Of a stretch of DNA of 64,000 nt, positions 30,120 through 42,489 are shown piece after piece; the stretch's first letter is position 1; each line of letters starts with the position of its first letter. The stretch is from Bolinopsis microptera (lineage: Eukaryota > Ctenophora > Tentaculata > Lobata > Bolinopsidae), in the NCBI RefSeq assembly GCF_026151205.1, contig NC_087079.1, positions 15,438,445-15,502,444 of the forward strand, written 5' to 3'. The notes under the pieces are model-generated. The model was not told the origin of the DNA, searched no databases, and saw only the letters and a program-made list of their open reading frames with translations. The translations under genes were made by a program, and so were the position numbers.

Positions 30120-31292
30120 TTTTTAGCTTTTGGAGGAGTTCGCCGCTTTGCATCGACTGTTGCTTTGTTAATTCGCGGAGCAACTATCTGGAATGGTTGA
30201 CATTGTCAATTAAAAGCCTTTTTGTTTATACTTAGCAGCAAAGGGCTACAAGTAGCGCATATTTTATTTAAATTAAGGATTTACATTGACGTTTAAAGAA
30301 CCCCCGTTCCTTGCTCTAACCAGAGCCCTCTCGCTTGCAGTAGCGCACGACTTGTGAAACAATTGCGACTTGTGAAACAAGCGCGTCACGCAGTACGCTT
30401 ATACACATGGCTATGTGAAACCGTTCCCACTTCCTCGCAGCAATTTTGAGTTTTAACTGAACGTGCTAAATCGTTTTTCAGTCTCGAATATCAGTCGATA
30501 TAAGAGATTTTTCTAAAAGGGCCCCTAACAGTTTAAATGTACCTAACTCGATGTCTTATAAATATTTCTACGTTACAGTAGCTTAGGCAATGCAGAGTGG
30601 CAGGAATGGGGGATCAAAACGCTTGGTATGCGGCTAACAATGGCCCACTTACAAACCACCCAAGACATGGCAATGATATCATTTATGCTTAATTTGTCTA
30701 AAACTAACCCTACTGCACTTCTAACATTCTATAAAATCTCTTCTAAAATAGGTATTAAGATGAATTATGTATGTTAATAATTTGCCTGACCTTGTATGTT
30801 GTAAAGAATATGATTAAGTTATTAATAAAACAAATATTTAATAAAACAAATATTTATTTTTACGGCACAATCAAACAATATCAATAATACATAAATCAGG
30901 GGAGGTTTGAGGAGGTTTCAAGTGCCGAAGGCCACTGCTTATCTTTAGGATTTGAGAGTGACCTGTGCTTGAAACCCCCTCAACCATCCACTACGTCAAT
31001 ACAAATATATGTTATACAAATATAGAAAAATATAATAATATAAAATTACTTATTGGTTTAGTTTGGTGACATAGGAGAGCCCAGTTGAGTTTTAGTTTAG
31101 GTTTAGGTTTTAAATCATAGTTTAAAAGGTGAGCCATGTTTCATGGCAGAGAGAGATATCATGTGTGCAGAGCCGTACCGGATTTAGAATTTGAGATATA
31201 ATATAAAGTAGTTACCATGTATTAGGGTCATCTCGATTTTGGAGGGATAGCAAGTGCTTTTTAAGGTTAGATTGGATCATTTGCGGATGATC
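30120..31292. other. Non-coding AT-rich stretch
   Basis: No coding region. An imperfect inverted pair GAGGAGGTTTCAAG (30910) and CTTGAAACCCCCTC (30974) could form a hairpin. TTTAGGTTTAGG near 31100 is a short simple repeat. Confidence 0.4.
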
Positions 31293-32093
31293 CAGTGGCG
31301 TAACGAAGGGCCCCGCTGACCCTGCTGTGCAGGGGGGGGGGGGGGGGGGCCGGGGGGGGGGGGGGGGGGGGGTTGTGCCGTCTTAGGGGGACACCAAATT
31401 GTCGTTTGAATAAATAAATAAAATAAATAAATAAAGTCAATTTTTACAGCACAGCAATATATATCTAAATATCAGATCCTCTGTAATCATAATGTATAAA
31501 AAAAGGAGCTTTTCTCTGTGCTGAAGGATGAATCAAGGCAGATCATGGTTCTGTTAGCAGGCCACCCTAGTTATGGACAATACATATATATAAAATAATT
31601 AAATTATAATTTTAAAATTGTGTCAAGATTGAACTAAAACATAACTCAGGGTAAAATAGACGTATTCCCTTCGTCAAATTAACTATTTACAATACTAAAC
31701 TTAAACGAACTCCGGGTAAAATAAACGTAATCCCTTTGTCAAACTTGCTATTTACAATAAGTTAATAAATTAATACGGTTGAAAATTATTTCATATTCAA
31801 TAACAATGTAGCATCAATATAATTGATACAAATGAGGAGCATACAGTGAGAATTGCACATAACAGGAGGACTGGAGGTATGGAGCAATAATGATTGACAG
31901 TGCACCTTTTCACTGATGTTCCTAATTTCCTGTAATAGCTTAATAGGCATGGAAATACTTTGATTGCAGGGGATAGATTTCGATTGGATTCACTTATGTA
32001 CTGAGATAACTTAACCGAAATAACACCTAATTTGTTAAATTTAAGGGAGGGGCACCTAAAAGGGAGGAGGCGCCAACAGGGGGGCGCCTTGTT

Positions 32094-32126
<33 letters not shown>

Positions 32127-32148
32127 AACTGGCAACGTTATGCCACTG
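31293..32148. mobile_element. hAT-like non-autonomous element 1
   Basis: Inverted ends CAGTGGCGTAAC and GTTATGCCACTG with 8-bp flanks GGATGATC and GAATGATC (7 of 8 identical). CAGTGGCG ends and an 8-bp duplication are characteristic of hAT. Subterminal regions are GGGCCCCGCTGACCC-rich with long G runs (31330-31370, 32097-32122). These are prone to sequencing and assembly error. Confidence 0.88.
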
Positions 32149-32243
32149 GAATGATCTTAAATTAATTGGTAATGCAGCTAACCACTGTAGTGTTGCTAAA
32201 TATATATTGAAGAATTAGACGTTTGGGAAAGTATTTGGCTTTT

Positions 32244-32440
32244 AAAATTTCAAGAAAACAACAAATTTCAAGAAAACAATCCGTGGCTGTATATATACGT
32301 GTCAGAATTAAATTGTGTAAAAAAATTTTATTTTACTTTTTTTACAATTTAATCCTGACACGTATATATACAGCCACGGATCGAGTTTATGTCGGATCGA
32401 GTTTTTGTTTTCTTGAAATTTGTTGTCTTCTTGAAATTTT
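32244..32440. mobile_element. Fold-back (long hairpin) MITE, about 200 bp
   Basis: Nearly the whole segment is inverted repeat. AATTTCAAGAAAACAA (twice on the left) matches TTGTTTTCTTGAAATT on the right. The 27 bases at 32279-32305 are the exact inverse of 32355-32381 apart from the loop side. The transcript would form one long hairpin. Confidence 0.8.
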
Positions 32441-32610
32441 ATTGAATTGTGTTCCTTGACACCAATCATTCAACCAACAGACCGAGAGCACATACTCAAC
32501 AATTTCCTTCCCTTACATCCCTCCTTCTCCAAACCCTTCTTTGGCACAGCATCAAAATTACCCATTCCTCAGCTACCATCCTTTTTCAAATTCCTCACCA
32601 AGACATAACC

Positions 32611-32760
32611 CAATGCTCCTCCAAGTATACCGGCCAGACCTACAGACTCTCAATTCACTGCATGAAAGAACACAAACGATGCTACAGAGTCAACAATGCC
32701 TTTGACAAAACCACAGACAAGGTCAAATCCACCCCTGTCAATGATGCCCTGACTTCTTGA
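32611..32760 (+). pseudogene. GIY-YIG endonuclease fragment (Penelope-like)
   Basis: Frame ending at 32760 with CSSKYTGQTYRLSIHCMKEHKR. This fits the GIY-YIG nuclease segment Y-x-G-Q-T...R/L...EH found at the C-terminus of Penelope-like elements. Only about 50 codons remain. It abuts the hAT element at 32789. Confidence 0.6.
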
Positions 32761-32788
32761 CACTCCATTTCCTGAAACAACTTAGAAG

Positions 32789-33262
32789 CAGTGGCGTAAT
32801 TAAGGGCCCTGCTGACCCTGCTGTACAGGGGGCCGGGGCGCCATCTTAGGGGGGGGGGGGGGGGGGGGGCGCCAAATCCTTTGGATTGTGGGCAAAGGAG
32901 TGTGTGCTGTTCGCTATTGCTCACACCAAACGGCAACCCAGTAAATGTTTTGTATGGACACCGGTCTCCATCACGATACAAAATTAGGATTGTAGAATTT
33001 ATTGTATAACTTTTAGTGCAGTGTGGTGTGGTGCATTAATAGAGTGACAGCCTACTGATTTAGAGTTGTTTTTAAGTTATCATAATGGGTATATTTTTGG
33101 ACCTAAACTGTGCGGTTTGCTCTAGAAACACACTTTTTTAGAGATTTTACCAGCGTATCCTCTAAAATCTCCTAATTAGGGAGGGGCGTCAAAAGGGAAG
33201 ATGGCACCAACAGGGGGCGCTTTTTAGGCGGGAGGGCGTCAACAGGCAACGTTGTGGCACTG
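32789..33262. mobile_element. hAT-like non-autonomous element 2 (474 bp)
   Basis: Left end CAGTGGCGTAAT and right end GTTGTGGCACTG, flanked by CTTAGAAG and CATAGAAG (7 of 8 identical). It shares subterminal sequence with element 1: GGGCCCTGCTGACCCTGCTG, CATCTTAGGGGG and CCAACAGGGGGCGC. It is a shorter member of the same family. Confidence 0.88.
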
Positions 33263-33365
33263 CATAGAAGTCCTCAAATCTCTCACATCAATCAATAGGT
33301 TGTAACATCTTGTAACTCATATTTTATAACAGAACCTGCCACCCTACAGATACAGCAACCTTCCA

Positions 33366-35688
33366 TTAAAGGATGAGGGGACCTTAGAAAAAGTTTTTTT
33401 CTCGTGCAAATCCTTTTATTACATTAATCGTATAAACCACTTTAGTGAAATCCGCAAAGTTGTATTTCATTCGCGCGCCGAGATATCCAGCCAAAACAAT
33501 TTGAACCTGTGACGTCAATTATGTGAGTTGCTCTGATCCGCGCATACAGAAATACAGGTAAAATGAGCGTGCGGGCCGACTAAATTACTAATTAAGAATA
33601 AATTAACAATTTACGATACGAGCCTATAACCAATGGAGAGGAGACTTTTTATGACCGGTTGAAAAAAGAATTATCACCCTACGATAACCATGAGCCGAGA
33701 TACAAGGACATTGACAAATGATACTCACATTAGGCATTCATTATTGCATCTAAATTATTTCACTTGCATTAGGCTTAGAAATTTATTCTCTGGTCAACAG
33801 ATTTCAAATGTTTAATTAATTTGTAGTATGACAGTAAGGTATATAAGAAGTTATTTAATTTTGCTTGGGCTATTATATTGACTAGGTATTGAGGTTTAAT
33901 GATGATATGGAATTTGAATTCTATATAAATTTACACTATGTGGTTGGGGCATTTTGCATAGTAAATATGGTTACTACTCATATATATCATATTATTTGAT
34001 TGGTATTCGATTTCTGATTATTTCTTAGGAATATGATTATTATATCTCAATTTGGCTTTAGGTAGGGTGCCCCGCTAAAAGAACTGGATTCTTCCAGGAA
34101 GCATCCCGTGCACAGACCTTGGTCTACATATATATTAAATTATTAACCATTCATTCTGTATGTGCACGAAAATTTATTTCAATCAATCAAAGATACACCT
34201 GGAATAAGATTAAAGTCACACAGAAAGGCATGTAAATTATGTATATTTATAGCTCCCAACGTAACACCTAGCAACTCCCTGTTTCGTACCACAGTTGATA
34301 TATCAACATGTCATATCAACACAACACGGTCCTAATAACAAGAATTGCACCCGTTCTTTCGTTTTGGCGGACGCTAGATTTCCATTCCACATTTACTATA
34401 AATTTAAATATAAGCTCCAATCAGCTCACTTCAATCTTCATGATAATAATATTGATAAATTATGCATCAAATACGGGAAACACTTGAAATTCAGTTCAAT
34501 TGCCGTAGAACTTAACTTGTATCTGTAATTCAAGAAATTATCAGCAAAGGTAAACTATACTCGTGTACACATCAATACACTACGCGTGCCACGTACAAAT
34601 TGGGCTATTACCTAATATTAATATTATACATTACATGCATCATATACATTAAAACACAGTCGCGCCGCGCATTCATAGATCACAGGCTATCTATACATCA
34701 CATCTCCGCAAGCAATCCTCGCGCGCGCGCAACTTTTTCGTTGCTTGGTAACGAACGGAAGTAAGCAAGGAACACGACATATATTTGACCCACCTACCGC
34801 AATCTCCAAAATCCACGTTTTTCTGCAAAAACCTCCATTCGTAACCTTTCACTATTGCCTTTTTACAAAAGGGTGAAATGGAAAAAATGGATCGGGTAGG
34901 TATGAAATGCATTCCAGTTGGACAAGCACCAAGCACCAAGCTTTTAAGTTCTAACTCACTATGTGACACTACTTATAACGTAAGAAAGATTTGCAACTAT
35001 TACACCAAGCAATATTATACCAAGCATAGCAGACGAACACATCCACATTCGTTACGCTTTACTCTCAAGTCACAGCAAACTAAAACGGTAAATTATAAAT
35101 GAGTGTACAACTAAAGGCCGGTACACGCGCAGTGTCAAACCGCACACGTGCGTACTCAGATAGGACTAGAGGCGCCAAGGGCCAGCTAGTAAAATGTCTT
35201 CTACTACATCATACATTCTTTTTAATTGTGTCCATATCGGGTTTCAAACAAGTCAAAACAAAATAGCAGTTTGTGGTTTAGTTATCGGATGCTACTTATC
35301 TTAGCTATTTATAAATAGAAATAAGGTACTACAACTACAAGAAAGCCTTTCTGAGTTACATTTAACTATTATTATTAAAGAGAATTATTCGTAACTTAGA
35401 CTAATTCAGTGCAACCAAAGATACCGCTCTCGCAAACGCCAAAGGTAACACGATGTAATTAAAACAGAACAGAACAAAATGTTGACACAAGCAAAGGGTG
35501 CGCGCGCACGTTGGTCTTAACACATAAGTGACGTCACAGCCCAAAATTGCTATCAGCCAATAGGAGCGCGGCGTGATATTGCACAAATTATCGATTTCAC
35601 AGTCGGCGTATTTTTTGATTCTACACACTTTCACAGGACTTAAACACGAATATTTGGAAGTAAATTCTAAGGTCCCCTCATCCTTTAA
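33366..35688. mobile_element. 2.3-kb TTAA element
   Basis: TTAA at 33366-33369 and 35685-35688 with inverted ends AGGATGAGGGGACCTTAGAA and its exact inverse. Subterminal sequence is also partly mirrored (TGTGACGTCAATTATGTG on the left; the inverse on the right reads TGTGACGTCACTTATGTG). The interior is AT-rich with a GC-rich CGCGCGCGC patch and shows no transposase frame. It is a piggyBac/Kolobok-type non-autonomous element. Confidence 0.82.
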
Positions 35689-36158
35689 TAGAACTGACCG
35701 TGCCCCTAAATGTAGCTCACGTTGGAACCCCATCTTTCCTAAGATTGCTCCATCCTTAAAGTCTAGGCCATCCCACATTTCCTTCTCATCTACATCAGAT
35801 GCCTTTTTTTTGAAAGTTTCAACAATATTTTACTATAAACAATAATCATTACAAATTTATCACCTTCTTCACTCCACTGTCACAATTACACACCATTAAT
35901 CATTGACACCACTCTAGCATCATAATATATAATGATCTCTTCACCCCATCAACCCCAGCTGAAGACGATTTACACAGGTGTAATAATATAAACATTTTGT
36001 ATCACTTACATGTTTTAAAGAACCCCCTCCAGATAGTGCTATACTGTATAGGTATTGAACATGTTGTCTTCATTGAGTGGAGTATTGATTAGAATAATGG
36101 TGGGAATAATTTTGAACAGCCCTAAATTCTAATTGATAAATTTGCATCCATCAGCAAA
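35689..36158. other. Region upstream of the CEP295-like gene
   Basis: AT-rich, between a TTAA element and the first coding exon. It likely holds promoter and 5' UTR, but I cannot point to a TATA box or initiator with confidence. Confidence 0.35.
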
Positions 36159-39100
36159 ATGCCTCGCTCATTAGTCCCAAGTCCAAATGAAGAAGCATGG
36201 TTTAAAGAAGAAGCAACCCAGAAGCTAAAGATAGAGAGATTAGTTGCTGCCAGGAAGCAGTCCCTCCAATGGTGTAGGCGCAAGACTAACAATCAATCAG
36301 AGAAGAACAGACAAAAACAAATTTCCGTTCAACTACAAGTAAGAATTTCACACTGCATGTTTTATTCAAATGTGATTTGATGGGTTAAGTAGTTGGAAAT
36401 ATTTTATTTCTCTGCAAACTATATATTGTAATCCCAAATAATGATGCATACTAGTTACCTCTTTTAAAAAATAAATCATAAAATCACATGTGTCACTTGA
36501 CTATCATGATCATTGTCTTATTTGATCTCAGTTTGAAAGTAATCGTATTTATCATCCAGGCAACAAAATCAAAGTTATCAGATTTAAAAGAGAAAGGGGA
36601 TGACATCAAGGAAGAACTTGATATTGCAATGGCATCTGTGGGGGAAGCGTTTGATGATGCTGATAAAGAAAATGCTGCGGAGGTAAGTAATTAATTTTAT
36701 TTATCAAATATATTTGAGCTAAAAATTGTAAATTGTTGAAATTTTATTGTTATTTTAAAACACTCAAAACGAAATTTTCATTTTCATTGTTTGCTAATCT
36801 TTTACCGACTTGTTTAGAGGGATGCAAAGAGGGCAAAATTGCTGGAGGACTACAAAACAGCAGCAGCAAAAAGACACAGAGCAGCATTGAAGCAGCTAAA
36901 CGAAGTCAAGGAGCGACAGCGGGCTGAAGAGACACAGTTACTAGAACTAAAGAAGGAGACTAGAGCCCAAGAAAACACCCGGACTAAACAGTAAGTTTTT
37001 ATAAGTTTGGGTTTTTAGTAATTCACATGTCCTGTGAGCCAGATTTCGGCCATTTTAGAACCGTAATAACTTAAATTTCTAGACACAACTAATGTGTAGA
37101 AATAAAAGTTGATCTAATATTTCCAAACCTCCTTTCCATATAGCCTGATATTTCTTATCAATTATCAGATTGTTCATCACATGAGAACAATCTGATAATT
37201 GATAATCAAAATTCTCTCGAAATTGACTTTATAGTTGTTTCTGGTAGAAAGGAGTAATATCTACCAGCTGCTTTTAGTCCCATGGAAAAATATTGTTCCT
37301 AGCCGAAATTATCGCCGGTCTAATATAAGGTCAGCGCTTATGTGTAATTGTATTGCGCGAGCGATTTTCAATCGCAAATTCTGAAAATCGAGTCTAAAAA
37401 TCTATCTTCTCCTACATTTTTTGAGCAATCACCCTGAAACTTTCAGGATATGTTCTAGGGACCATTTAAAAGAGATCGTTCAAGCCGAAATTTTGAGATA
37501 GGCCTTTAAAAAATTTGTATTCAATTTTGAAAATCTTGGACCTCGTTTTTTTACGATTTTTTCAGGTCCAAGATTTTCAAAATTGAATACAAATTTTTTA
37601 AAGGCCTATCTTAAAATTTTGGCTTGAACGATCTCTTCTAAATGGTCCCTAGAACATATCCTGAAAGTTTCAGGGTGATTGCTCAAAAAATGTAGGAGAA
37701 GATAGATTTTTAGACTCGATTTTCAGAATTTGCGATTGAAAATCGCTCGCGCAATACAGTTACGCATCAGCGCTGACCTTAGACCGGCGATAATTTCGGC
37801 TAGGAACAATATTTTTCCATGGGACCAAAAGCAGCTGGTAGATATCACTCCCTTTCTACTAGAAACAACTATAAAGTCAATTTCGAGAGAATTTTGATAA
37901 AGACCCCCCCCCCCCGGCCCCCTTAATTGGCTATGTGCAGGCAAGTTAAATATTAGTTATAACTAATAAGGTGTTAATGATAATACCCTCTAGCTCTTAC
38001 AGGCTGCTGAAAATATAGTTACCTGGTTACCAGGTTACCTGGTTACCAGGTTACCTGGTTACCTGGTTACCTGGTTACCTGGTTACCTGGTTACCTGGTT
38101 ACCTGGTTACCTGGTTGTAACTAATAAGGTGTTAATGATAATACCCTCTGACAGGCTACTGAAAATGCCGCTGCAGAACAGTCAGCCGCTTATAGAAGTA
38201 CCCAGCCTCCAGGCTGCTAAAAAACCAGCTCTGCAAGGTCTGGATGCCTTCACCAAAACATACTATCATCTGCCAGTCAGTGGTATTGGTGTAGTGCATG
38301 AAAGAAGTTTGGCAGTCAAGGAGGCTAAGGATGCCAAAACTCTAGCTTCTGAGGTGGAGAAGATGATGGAAGAATGTCGATCTAAGGTAGCTAGACTTTT
38401 CTTATATTTCTTCATCCGAGTATCTCCTTATTAAGTATCATAATTGCGATATTATTATAGCATAAGCATAAATTCCTGGAATACATAAATAATAGATTCC
38501 ATAAACTGCATTATTTTATATAGAAATGTTCGGAATTTTGAATTATAGGCTTTTGACTTTGCGTGACTGTCGGAATTCCTGATGTTTAATTTATTGGGCA
38601 CATACTCAATTTGCCGATCAATCAATATAATTTTAGTTCCCGATTTTTACACTTGCCAAAAATGTTCGCTTCTAATTATAACAACTAGGAATTCTATCGT
38701 TATTTATGCCGACAGTTACACCAAGAGTGTAACTGTGCCCAAAACATCAGGAATTCCGACAGTCACGCAAAGTTTAGAATTTCCAGGGCCCTGGAAATTC
38801 TAAAATTTGCGTGAAATCTAAAATTAATTCTCTCTTGCACAATAAGATTATCATGACTTTGTCTGTTGTGTAACACTCTATGTTGATATATAAGGGCATT
38901 GGGCATTATTGACGAATTATACCCTTAATAGACTATCATGAAGCAACCATTAAATTTTCTTTACGCACTGCTTCAAAAAGAGCTGTTCTTGACGCATAAG
39001 CTGATGCATAAATTTTGTAGCGATGAGAAAAGTTTTAAGGAAACTTCTTTCATCAGTTTTTCTTCAAAAGGTTTTCTCACAGCTATCTTATTGCTCTCAG

Positions 39101-41056
39101 ACAAGCCAATCTCTGAATCTCCACGCAACCAAATTCCACTCTTAGTAATTTACACGAAACTGCTGATGTGTGCCGACCGTGCATGTTAAGAAAGGAATTA
39201 ATTTTCATAATTTCCGATGCAATTAATAATAATATTGCTTCATATTCAGCTCGTGAGTATTATAAGTATAATTATGCGCAGTGCGATCTTGTAAACCTGT
39301 AAACGGAAATATTCACACTATGTTCCTAACAAAATTCATTTAAATATACATTTTGGCAACCGTTTATGCACTTTAAAATATGTCTAGAAGCCTTGGTGAA
39401 TTTATTCATATAATATAATATATGCGATGTAATGTATGTATTGTTTTACTCTGAAAAAATGAGGTCTCTCAGTCTCATGTACACCTCAGTATACAATATA
39501 CATAACAGTATGATCTAACATGATCTCTGCTATCTAACAGGATTCCCTTCTTTTAGTTGAAGCAGTCAAAGCAGGCGCGTGAGGAGCGAGCGGATGTGAG
39601 AGGGAGTGCTGCACTACAGAAGGTGCAACTAAAGAACGTTCTAGAGGACGTGACGTCACAGCTAGACAGATATGCAGTTTACAACCGGACACGGAAACAG
39701 CCGTCCACGCTGCGTACCAATGTGTTTGCAAGTAATTTAGCGCGGGAAAGTACGCAGAAACAGCACCAAATCGACTTAGAACATGCAGTTGAGGACATCT
39801 TCGACAGGCACACACAGGTGGTGGATATGGTGTTGCCTAGTTCCGTTAAGTTTGAGAATGTTGATTACACCTTAGATACTGTTGAAGAGAAATCAGAGAT
39901 AGGTTCAGTTCTAGAAGAGGAAGTAGCAGATACAAAACCTGAAGCACTCGCGCAAGTAACTGTTTCGTCTCCCTCTATGTCAGATACTAGTCTTGATAAA
40001 GACCCGGCTATTGAGGACAATCTGGCAGCTGGCAGTAGACCTAGTCTCAACCTTTACTTTCCGCTTCATAGTGATCTGAGCTCTGAACAGAGTCCGGATA
40101 GGGCTGATACTATGTGTGAAGCTGAGCGAATCATGCGTAAAACTGAGGAAATAGAGGCTGATTCTACCCATGATACAGGTTTAAGTCATTATACGGTGGA
40201 ACGAGAGGGTAGCATGACTTGTGATACTGGCGAAGATACAATAGATTTAGAGCCTAGACCGATAACCCCACTCGCTGACACAGGGAAGATGTCGCCAATC
40301 CAAATCATTGATCATTCCTTATCCTTTTCAGCATCATCCAATTCCCAAGCGTCCACCTCAACGTTGAAACGTCCTTCCGATACCACAATCTGTAATGAGG
40401 ACAAGATGAAGGACGTCATCGAACAACGTGCATTGGATTTGTCGAGCCTGATAAAAGATCAGCTGAAGCTAAACAGTGAGTTGAAAGCCTTGGGAAAACC
40501 ATTAAATACCTCTGTAAACATCGAAGAAGTAAACCAACCTCCACCTATCTCCTACATAAAAACAACTCCCCACAACTTATCTCTACAATCCAAATACACC
40601 TCTACCCCGTCCACCTCCTCTGGTAAATCATCCTCCTCCTTCGAGGAGATTATACAATCTCTACTAACATCCAGTCAAGTAAGCTCCGATAAGAGTGGCG
40701 GGGTATCCAGAGCCAGTGATTCCCTCTCCCAACATACCCTCTCTCAAAACAGCTCTCTGGTCTCCGAGACACTTCCTCCCGGTCTTGTTGATCACGTGAT
40801 ACCACGTGACCTGCTAACTCCTGGTGTTGTAAAACGGACATCACTGAGTGGAGGAAGTTGGGATCAAAGTAAACTTGCCAGTAGAGACGTGAGTTCAGCG
40901 AGCAGTGGGGGTTCCTCCAGCTCCCAGAGGTGTGGCAAGTTGAAGTCTGAGTCTGTATCATCGGGCCTGTCTGAACTTCAGAAACAGCTGGCCCGGATTA
41001 ACTCTCATTTGAGTGAGATTGAGAAGATTAAAGATACGGATAATTTGATTAAATAA
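36159..41056 (+). CDS. CEP295: CEP295/Ana1-like centriole protein, five exons, 735 aa
   Basis: Exons 36159-36338, 36560-36682, 36818-36990, 38155-38386 and 39557-41056. All have GT-AG junctions with compatible phases (0, 0, 2, 0), giving 735 residues. CEP295/Ana1 drives centriole-to-centrosome conversion and centriole elongation. Support: the N-terminal SPNEEAWFKEEA matches the start of CEP295. The following K/E/R-rich coiled coil has GEAFDDADKENAAERDAKR. TYYHLPVSG, RADVRGSAALQKVQLKNVLE and HQIDLEHAVEDIFDRHTQ align in order with the vertebrate protein. The long last exon is serine-rich and low-complexity and ends in a heptad-like SELQKQLARINSHLSEIEKI. It is much shorter than human CEP295 and has no ALMS motif. 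The start is the ATG in AAAATGCC. Exon 4 has a duplicated acceptor region. Intron 3 holds a giant palindrome. Confidence 0.82.
37155..37205. repeat. Perfect small palindrome
   Basis: Two exact 21-base inverted arms (37155-37175 and 37185-37205) around a 9-base spacer, directly abutting the left arm of the 0.7-kb palindrome. Confidence 0.9.
37203..37901. repeat. Giant palindrome, arms about 340 bp, in CEP295 intron 3
   Basis: The left arm 37203-37543 is the near-exact inverse of 37564-37901, with a 20-base spacer rich in T. Only scattered mismatches separate the arms. The right side continues into a C-run and CCCCCTTAA, which suggests a TTAA-type element end. A matching left TTAA end is missing. 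The intron RNA would fold into one long hairpin. Confidence 0.88.
38022..38116 (+). repeat. TTACCTGG octamer minisatellite
   Basis: About twelve tandem 8-base units TTACCTGG, with two TTACCAGG variants near the start. It is bounded on both sides by copies of AACTAATAAGGTGTTAATG (37965-37983 and 38117-38137). Confidence 0.9.
39187..39556 (+). other. Last part of CEP295 intron 4
   Basis: AT-rich intron sequence ending in a pyrimidine stretch and TTTTAG before exon 5. No other feature seen. Confidence 0.6.
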
Positions 41057-41618
41057 TGATTAATTTTATTAATTAATCACAGATTTGGGAAATAACGATT
41101 AATATTAGACGTTATCGCATTTTAGAAATACAGTATTGAATTTCATTTTATATCAATCAGACTAGACTATTACTCATGAGCAGGCATAATATTCACACAG
41201 CTATGACATAAATTGTTTTTTTTATTTTCACAGACGTCAGAGTTAAATAAATTTGCTTTATATAATTCAGTATGTACAAAGATTTGTATCTATTCTTATC
41301 CTGTATAAATTTACTCACATACATTGCCGTATTTACTGATGACGATATTATTAAAATATTGACTAATTTAAAAAATTAGTTAAACTGACAATGCTGATTA
41401 TATTTAGTTATTCGTTGTGAAGTGAAGGTTGCTTCCAGACATGTGTACTTGAAAACCGTTTTCACTGAAAAATCAGTACGGAGCCACAACTGTAATTTTT
41501 TAAACTTAAAGAAAAACTATATTGTAAATTAATTTTATAAACGTTATGTCCAGTCCTTACCTAGTGTACAAGTACATTTCTGGGATGTTATTAAACTTTA
41601 ATTTATTCAGATATATTT
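41057..41618 (+). other. 3' flank of CEP295
   Basis: Begins with an AT-rich inverted ATTAATTTTATTAATTAAT. AATAAA-like sequences occur around 41245, so the 3' UTR and polyadenylation site probably lie here. No coding seen. Confidence 0.4.
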
Positions 41619-42489
41619 GGGCAATTCCACGATAACGGTAACCAGTAACAAAATAATAAAGTTTGGAGGTGGTTTGGGAGAGATAGAAAATCTTTAAGAT
41701 ATTTGACCATATTTTCAGGGGCAAAAAACCGTTTGTTGATATCTAGCCTAGTTTAAAAACTGTAGCGCGTCAAAGTTGGCTTAAATTTAGTGTATCTTTA
41801 GTGTGAATATCCAGTTATTTTCCGAAAGATTTTAGGGAGCTTTATTAATCGTAGAATTCAATATTTTATCCTGTATATCAACCTAGTGGGCTTCAGATAG
41901 AAGGCCAGCCTAATTTTGAGGGCCAAATTTCTTTACTTTTTGAGTGTCTTATGATCAAATTTTTCCTCTTCGCGTGTGAATAACGCTACCAAATAGTGAA
42001 AAATGTTTTACTGTGGCTACACTATAAGTCTGTTTGATTCGTAACTCTCTCTCTAACGGCAACTTTAGTCATCTATAAAGGTCAGAAAATTTCATTCGTT
42101 TTGTCACACTGGAAGTGCAAAAAGTAGGGGTAGTGTGATTCACAGGTAGCGTAATTCACAGCTTGGTAGTGTAATTTACACAGCGGAAAATTAATAAAAC
42201 AGGTGGTTTAAACGCTTTGTTGTGAAATAAATTGTACTTTCAATACTTCCAGGGCAATTCCAGGGACCTATTTTCAACAACTGCCTGAAAGTGTTGGTAA
42301 TTTAATCAAAATTAGGGTTCCGCCAGGGCAAAATGTGCCACTTTTAGACCATAAATCGTAAAAATAATGATTTTTAAATGGATAAGGACATCAAAATTGA
42401 TTTGAAAGTGTTTTATAGTCATTGTTAGGTCTAAGAACACTTATTTGAGTAATTTAAAGGCTTATTTTCAAGGTGGCAAGAGATTATTT

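Noticed and set aside
31330-31372. Long poly-G tracts as functional quadruplex elements
   Set aside because: They sit in hAT MITE subterminal DNA and are likely affected by sequencing error; no function inferred.
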